The notes beneath the pieces were generated by a model. The model was given only the letters and a program-made list of their open reading frames with translations. It was not told the DNA's origin and searched no databases. The position numbers and the translations under genes were made by a program. Shown here piece by piece: positions 57,961 to 64,000 of a stretch of 64,000 bases of DNA. Source of the DNA: Aralia elata. Lineage: Eukaryota > Streptophyta > Magnoliopsida > Apiales > Araliaceae. Location: NCBI GenBank assembly GCA_034770075.1, contig CM068387.1, positions 80,601,971-80,665,970 on the forward strand. The letters are read 5' to 3'. The first letter of the stretch is position 1, and the number at the start of each line of letters is the position of its first letter.

Positions 57961-58988
57961 GGATAAATCTATAAACACATCTATTCTACTTCCTCCATCC
58001 CGGCGGTCCACTTATCAATTTTCCTCCCTTTTTTATCTCTCTCTTTCCCACTTACCAATGTGGCATTTCTTCACCGATTTTCTCTTCTTTCTTTATCTCT
58101 CTTTATTTTGTTTACTTATTTAATGTTAATTCATCAAATTTATTTTTTTATTTATTTAAATCTTTGTTTTAAAAAAATTTAAAAAGATTGTCACGTAAGC
58201 AACTTATAATCAAATTAACCTTTGCAAAATTTATGCTAATTTTTTTTGTAAATAAAATAAATTGAATTTAATAATGGTAACATAATACTCTCTTCGCCCA
58301 AATTTACTTGTTCTAATTTTCTTTTTGAATTATCAAAATTTATTTATCTTTTTCCTATTTAATGTTATTTTTAACATTATTTTTCGAACTTATCATCATT
58401 GGACTTTAAAAAAAATTATTGAAAATAACATTATATACATTAAAGTTAATGGGTCCAAATGTATGTATGTCATGTTATTTTTAATATAATTGAACCCATT
58501 AATTTTTAGTCATACATTTGGACCCATTAAGTTTAATGTATGTCCTGTTATTTTTAATAATTTTTTTAAAGTTAAATGAGAATAAGTTTGAAAAGTAATG
58601 TTAAAAATAGCATTAAATAGGAAAAAACATACAGATTTGGACAATTCAAAAAAGTTAAGACAAATAAATTTGGGTGAAATGAGTACTATGTTACCATTAT
58701 TAAGTTCAATTTATTTTATTTATGAAAAAAATTAGCATAAATTTTGCGAAAGGTAATTTGATTATAAGTTTCCTATGTGATAATTTTTTAAAACTTTTTA
58801 AAAAAATAGATTTAAATAAAAGAAAAAATAAATTTGATGAATTAATATTAAATCAGTAAATAAAATGAAGAGAGATAGACAAAAGAGGGGACATTGGTAA
58901 GTGGGAGTGAGGGAGAGAAAGAAAGAAAAATTAATAAGTGGACCGTCGGGAAGGAAGAAGTAGAATAGATGTGTTTATAGATTTACCC
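57961..58988. mobile_element. 1-kb foldback element with 9-bp duplication (MULE-like)
   Basis: The left end GGATAAATCTATAAACACAT and the right end, read on the other strand as GGGTAAATCTATAAACACAT, start arms that stay complementary for about 490 bp each. The flanks carry an exact 9-bp direct repeat TACTTTAAA (57952-57960 and 58989-58997), the size typical of Mutator-like elements. The interior contains a second set of ends (TACTCTCTTCGCCCAAATTT with its complement), so a Stowaway-like palindrome may be nested at the centre. There is no coding. Confidence 0.85.
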
Positions 58989-59019
58989 TACTTTAAAAAA
59001 TAACATAATTTAAATAAGG

Positions 59020-59110
59020 AACGTGTACAGTTGTACACCATACCCTTCGGCCTTTGCCGGCAGAAGCCTTAGTCCAATAGGCGCGGGCCGGCCCCGGAAC
59101 TGAATATGAA
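59020..59110. repeat. GC-rich repeat fragment
   Basis: ACCCTTCGGCCTTTGCCGGC and GGCGCGGGCCGGCCCCGG stand out from AT-rich surroundings. This is likely a transposon end of unknown class. Confidence 0.3.
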
Positions 59111-59847
59111 TATTCTGCTAGGTGTGATAGTCATATTCAAGATTGTTCATTGGAGATATTTAAAGGAACAAAATCTCAGTTAAAAGAATTTTTTTGATAA
59201 TGAAAAACGGTTAACTTCATAATTTTTCATAAATAAATTTAAAATAATTTAAAGAGTAAGATTCTGAAAAACTTTACAAGCAAGTAAATGTCAATTAGTT
59301 ATTGTATTTTCTAGGGCCCCAATTGAGCCCGGCTTTAAATGATTTAAAAAAAATTGTACGGTTTATTAAATAAACAAGTTATTTGTTAGCATGAGCCAAG
59401 TTTAAGCGAGCAAAGTTGTTCTTATGCCTATGTATATTATTTCATAATTTTGCTGCTTCATGATGGCGAATGCTTCTCTATATCCAAGTTGATTATAATA
59501 TATGTTATATATGGGGAGTGATTCATAATAAATATTTGTTGTGAAGAAAAATATAATATACACCATTAATACTTTCTATTGTAGCAACCAACGAGCGAGA
59601 TTAAAAAATAAAAAAACGTCATCCGTTACTGTAGCGGAATCTTTCGCTACTATTAGTGGCGGACGAACTTTTTACCATAAAACCCTTAAATTAAACTACA
59701 CAATAATATTATATTAAACCATCTGCTAATATTACTAGCAGATGGAGATCAATATATATGTACTATAGTTCTATTATGTAGGAAGCTCTTAAATTAAATA
59801 ATAATATTATATTAAATTTTTAGTTAACTATTCTATACTAAATAATT

Positions 59848-60016
59848 AATAAACTCTAAACCCTACTTACTAAACCCTAAAATCCTAGTTGCTTAACTCT
59901 AATTCATAGTTAATAAACCTTAAATCCTAGCTAATAAACCCAAAATCTTAATTAATAAATCCTAAAATCTCAGCTAATAAATTCTAAACCCTAGTTAATA
60001 AACCCTTAACCCTAGG
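59848..60016. repeat. Degenerate CCCTAAA-like array, about 20-bp unit
   Basis: About eight imperfect units of the form CTAGTTAATAAACCCTAAAT, with variants AAACCCTA, AATCCTA and AACCCTA. The pattern resembles plant telomere repeat words (CCCTAAA) spaced by TAGTTAATA, but it is not a plain telomere array. Confidence 0.6.
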
Positions 60017-60304
60017 GCTATAATTTGTCCTAATTTGTGAAGCGGTGTGAGTTTTGGTTTAGGAGTATATTGATATCTGCACGCTACTATTAGTAACTGA
60101 CGATAATTTTATTTTATTCTTCGTCCTATATATAATATTAGTTGACTAGTTTTGACTTGAGGGGTAATTATGTAAATGAGTCATCTACTATTATTAGTAG
60201 TCGATAACGGTTTTTTAATTCTAATTTCAGTCGTTTAATCTTGTATTGGACGATAAAAATAGTGTTTGTCCATTTTTAATCTATAAATATTTGCGCCTTA
60301 TATA

Positions 60305-60368
60305 TATAAGTATATGTATGTATATGTATATATATATATGTATGTATATATATATATGTATGTATGTG
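60305..60368. repeat. (TATG)/(TA) composite microsatellite
   Basis: TATGTATG words alternate with TATATA over about 60 bp. Confidence 0.8.
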
Positions 60369-60436
60369 TGAAGTGTGAACATAAACTAACCTGCAGGAAA
60401 CATCTTAGCAGGGAAGATCCAAGCCAATTTATCAAC

Positions 60437-60710
60437 TAGTTCCCTCCGTTCTTTTCTCCTGAATGTTTTTAAGAGAAAATACAAAGATTAAAAAATATCA
60501 TTAATACTTTGTATGATTGATTACAATAACTATAAAATCTTAATATTACTTTTTAAAATCTATTAAAAAAGATGAAAGATAAATAATTTAATATAACAAT
60601 AATACGGTAAACGAAGTCATTAATATTTTTTGTAAAATTTACGAAGGACAAATAAATAAAAAATAAATTTTATCCTCTAAAAAGATAAATAAAAAGCAAC
60701 AGAGGGAGTA
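60437..60710. mobile_element. Stowaway-like MITE
   Basis: TA-flanked, with TCCCTCCGTTCTTTTCTCC at the left and AAAGCAACAGAGGGAGTA at the right. It differs from the 5309 subfamily in the interior. Confidence 0.65.
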
Positions 60711-60719
60711 CAATACTTG

Positions 60720-62390
60720 ACGAGAAACTGACCCGAATGCTTCGCTGTTTTGGGCCTTTTGGTGTAGTATCTGAATCACATCACAGCACATTTAATTAAT
60801 TGGATCTGGTGTGAAAAGAAATTTTTCTTTCTCATAGACCTAATAAATGAAGCAAGGAGGCGGGTTTTAAATGGTGATACAGTTGGGAACTTTGACTTAA
60901 AGGGTGATTCTTGAAGAGACACGAGTACAGTTGGAGCTTCAATAATACAAGGATGCCGGATGCCTAAGCAAAGTAGCCATTGTCCTCTCATATTCACACC
61001 TTATTCAGAAAGGGCAAAAGAAATTATTAAAAAAAATTTAAATATGCAAAAATATGAGAACAAATAAAATTTTAGTTGATTTAGTAATGTATATAAGTCT
61101 TTCTAATAGTGAAAACTAATTAAACAAATCAAAACTGTTGAACATACATATTTTAGAAGCTAAAGTGAGTAAAAATAATGCTACTTAACTTCAAATAAAC
61201 TTAAATTTTACATACTTTTTAATTTTTTTAATGCTCTTTTTATTTGTAAAGTTAAATTTTTATTTTTTATTTTTTTAATATTTATATATATAAAACTGAT
61301 GGATATTTTGAAAATAATATATCTTTTAATTAATAGTACCTTTTATATATTTTTAAATTTTGTATTATTATCTATAATTCAATACATTCATATTAATTTT
61401 AAATTTATAAATATTTAGAATTAATAATTAACATTATATTTGAAACAAATAGAATATAGTATATCTTTAATTTGCTTCAACTTAACTCCTACAATTCCGA
61501 TTCCCATTTAAACTAATTGTTTCCGGGGTTTGGGATTTGTCTAATGGGAGCACAGAGTAAAACAATGACCATAAAGTGCAATTCATGTGACTAGTTTTTG
61601 GGAGTGTCTCCATTTTTCCAAAGATAAAGATACATTTTCAAATCTAAAATCAGTCAATAATTAATATGACCCTCAAAATGACAAAATGGAAGGGAAATCA
61701 ATACTCCATAATTTTGGTGTCATAGTTGGAAATTATGGATTGTACCAGTACCACTAATTAATTTGGACATATGTGGGGGTGGTCATCTTAATTTCAAAAA
61801 CATATATAGCTAGGCAGCTTTATTTCATCTAGCTAAAAGAAAAGGCTAGAAATTAATTAAAGTAGAGTGGAGTCAACCCCTCATCTTCCAAATAAATGAG
61901 GAAATTATTTGCATAATTGCATTAATTCTACACCAAACCATCGCGTTCGTCCTCTCTTTTTCTCATGACACATACTCATCCCAATAAGTTGGGTGAAGTC
62001 ATTTGTCAAAATTAAAATAAAATGTTACACTCGTACGTATATTACAAATTATATACAATGACATTTTTTTTTTCAACCACACAACATATGTTATACAGCT
62101 GTAAGATGACATTTCTTCTTTAACGACGCAATACAACTACAACGATATATTGGAGTAATATATAAGTAGATATTTTGACAGCTTAATTTTAACTTCACTC
62201 AATCCAAAGCTGATACACACCAAGTATTGATCAACCAGCTCAATTTATTAATGTTTGTATCAGTTTTTTGAGCCCATTCATATCACTCCCTGCAGACAAT
62301 GCCAAAAATACCCTTCCCATTCTCATACCTATCTATTTATAACTCCATTCATTAACTTTTATATATATATATATATCCTCCATATAAATA
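60720..62390. other. AT-rich spacer before CASPL1E
   Basis: No gene was found. The last 100 bp contain a TA tract and CATATAAATA (62391-62400), a candidate TATA box about 65 bp before the CASPL1E ATG. Confidence 0.4.
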
Positions 62391-62464
62391 ATTCTTATTG
62401 TATATAAATCTTTCCCAATTCACAAATCTCTTTCATATCTCTCTCTCTCCCACTATTGGTAAGT

Positions 62465-62715
62465 ATGGAGAGTACAACTCAAAGCAATAATGGGGGATTC
62501 GAAGGGAAAAAAGAAGTGGTAGAGGTGAGAAAGAAAAGGAGAGTGAGAAATTCAGACTTGTTTATAAGGTTCTTAGCTCTGGCACTCTCTCTTTCGGCTA
62601 CCCTTCTTCTTGGCCTTGATAAGCAGACTAAGATAGTCCCCATAACCCTAGTTCCCACGCTCCCGCCGCTCAACGTTCCCCTCACTGCAAAATGGAAACA
62701 ATTGTCTGCCTTCAC
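62465..62715 (+). CDS. CASPL1E: CASP-like protein 1E type, exon 1 (runs off the window)
   Basis: Exon 1 encodes 83 residues: MESTTQSNNGG, a basic stretch KKRRVRNSDLFIRFLALALS, membrane helix 1 with ATLLLGLDKQTK, and the extracellular loop VPITLVPTLPPLNVPLTAKW, a strong CASPL group 1 signature. It ends SAF with two bases of the next codon and a GTAAGT donor at 62716, the same position and phase as exon 1 of the CASPL1D gene. The remaining two exons (usual total about 190-200 residues) are not seen before 64000, so intron 1 exceeds 1.28 kb. It stands divergently to CASPL1D, about 10 kb away. A group-1 CASPL pair of this kind is also adjacent in Arabidopsis. Confidence 0.88.
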
Positions 62716-62756
62716 GTAAGTCACATATAAACCTACCTCCATCTCTCTTCTCTAAC

Positions 62757-62762
<6 letters not shown>

Positions 62763-62807
<45 letters not shown>
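62763..62807. repeat. (TA)n microsatellite in CASPL1E intron 1
   Basis: About 22 TA units starting 48 bp after the donor site. Confidence 0.95.
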
Positions 62808-62811
<4 letters not shown>

Positions 62812-63388
62812 CTCATTACATTTACACATTTGTTCTTAGTCCAAATCTCCTGTCTCATATCATATATTACTATTATCTGTAATTTACAGTTAACTTTGCA
62901 AATGTATAAAGATTACTTGACAATATATAAGATGCAACAAGTAATCAGACAATAGTTAGATTTACTATGTCTTTGGTTGAAATATTGAAACCCTAGTTTG
63001 AAATTTTCAAATTGGAAATAGGAAGTTCACTATGATAGTATGATATGAGCCTACGAGGCCAACATATATAAGCATAATTTATTTATGGAGTAGTCATTTT
63101 TTGTACGTCAATGCCATGTTACTGGAATTAGGTGGTTCTCCTTCATTTCTGTATATTTTTATGGATAAATCTGCAATCCAAACTAGCATATACTACCAAC
63201 CTAATTCCTATAAAAAGAGTCTCATTCATCATTTTTGTTTCGTCTAAAGAAATTTAATAAATTCTTTCATCATGTAGTACAAAATGACAAAATATTCTCA
63301 AATTTATTATCACAATTTAATTTTATCATCATATCATCACAATTAAGTTGAACACTATATAGATTTAGGGTTCAGCATCAAATAAACA

Positions 63389-63436
63389 TGTATGTATGTA
63401 TGTATGTATGTATGTATGTATGTATGTATGTATGCA
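63389..63436. repeat. (TATG)n microsatellite
   Basis: About 11 perfect TATG units, ending in a variant CATGC. Confidence 0.95.
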
Positions 63437-63567
63437 TGCTTCAAGTTTAAAATAGAAAAAAAAAATGATATATATTGATACTAGTAGTTGCTGTGGATGA
63501 GCTATGGAGGTTTTCCTTGTTAGACGGATATAAGAGCAAAGGGGGATGGGAATTTTATTTTTTTTAT

Positions 63568-63830
63568 TACTACATCTGTTTCAAAATTAGAGATATATTT
63601 TGACTTTTTAGAGTCAATTCACAAAATTTTAAAATTCAAAATTGATATGAAGTTATTTAGTTTTAATAAAAACAAATATAACAATTGGAAACTAACTATA
63701 AAACACTATTAATTATCATATTTGTTGTTTTTAAAACTGGAACGAAATTATATCAATTATGAGTTTTAAAATTTCACGAATTGACTCAAAAAATACAAAA
63801 TGTATATCTAATTTTAAAACGAATGAATTA
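63568..63830. mobile_element. Stowaway-like MITE at the right end
   Basis: TACATCTGTTTCAAAATTAG at the left pairs with CTAATTTTAAAACGAATGAA at the right. The GAGTCAATTCACAAAATTTT arm is repeated in complement. It lies in the CASPL1E intron. Confidence 0.6.
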
Positions 63831-63840
63831 TTTATATACT

Positions 63841-63985
63841 TTGCCTCTTTTTTTTTTGGTTTCTTTTTCTTAATTGATCTCACCAAACTGAAGGAAAATG
63901 AAATTCAAAGAAACTAAGTAACGTTCTTTTCAATAGCTCTCATAACTCTTCTCTTTTTTTCTTTTCTTTTCTTTTCTTTTTTTTG
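63841..63985. repeat. T-rich and TTTTC low-complexity tract
   Basis: Poly-T runs and about five TTTTC units near the end of the window. No gene. Confidence 0.6.
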
Positions 63986-64000
63986 GGAAACACTAATTTT

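Noticed and set aside
60776..60997. 73-codon minus-strand frame
   Set aside because: No recognisable motif, and it sits in repeat-rich DNA; kept as chance.

Overview
This is a 64 kb piece of an AT-rich nuclear plant genome. The spliced GT-AG genes, chloroplast proteins (DVR, BAM9), CASP-like genes, Stowaway-type MITEs and long (TA)n tracts point to a eudicot. An asterid is possible, but I cannot prove it from sequence alone. There are six confident host genes, two of them cut or incomplete, plus one likely microprotein gene and one F-box pseudogene. They sit in a dense mixture of nested non-autonomous transposons.

Left part (1-20 kb): the first three coding exons of a vacuolar-type Na+/H+ antiporter (NHX) lie on the minus strand at 2154-2847. 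The fourth exon is not visible, and the sequence beyond exon 3 holds a reverse-transcriptase-type remnant. Next come MITEs and, at 8766-9807, a long-TIR element that has captured a pentatricopeptide-repeat gene fragment. A complete five-exon Tubby-like F-box gene (12494-15263, +) and a complete three-exon plastid beta-amylase 9-like gene (17430-19988, -) follow.

Middle (20-33.7 kb): I find no recognisable intact gene here. The region holds (TA)n tracts, a Stowaway copy, a 150-bp MITE sharing termini with the PPR-carrying element, two elements rich in a GTCGCTATAG-type motif embedded in (TA)n, and an RNase H remnant.

Right part (33.7-64 kb): a nine-exon plastid SDR/Rossmann gene (33776-38527, +) contains a textbook U12-type AT-AC intron. 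A 47-aa MGCCC-starting membrane microprotein lies at 40257-40400. The F-box pseudogene (41548-47844, -) has a young 3.8 kb LTR retrotransposon in its last intron. That element is the most unusual object in the window: perfectly bounded 260-bp LTRs and a TACAC target duplication enclose a single 1114-codon open frame with a Gag-like start, no recognisable protease, RT, RNase H or integrase, and a multi-pass hydrophobic block. Then come intronless DVR (48790-50046, +), CASPL1D-like (50965-52489, -), about 10 kb of repeats including a hAT element with a perfect 8-bp duplication and a 1 kb foldback element with a perfect 9-bp duplication, and exon 1 of a CASPL1E-like gene (62465-62715, +) that runs off the window.

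The host genes do not form a pathway. DVR makes chlorophyll, BAM9 and the SDR protein are probably plastidial, NHX is endomembrane, and the CASPLs are plasma membrane. All exon borders were read by eye from reading frame, GT/AG sites and family knowledge; no alignment was run.
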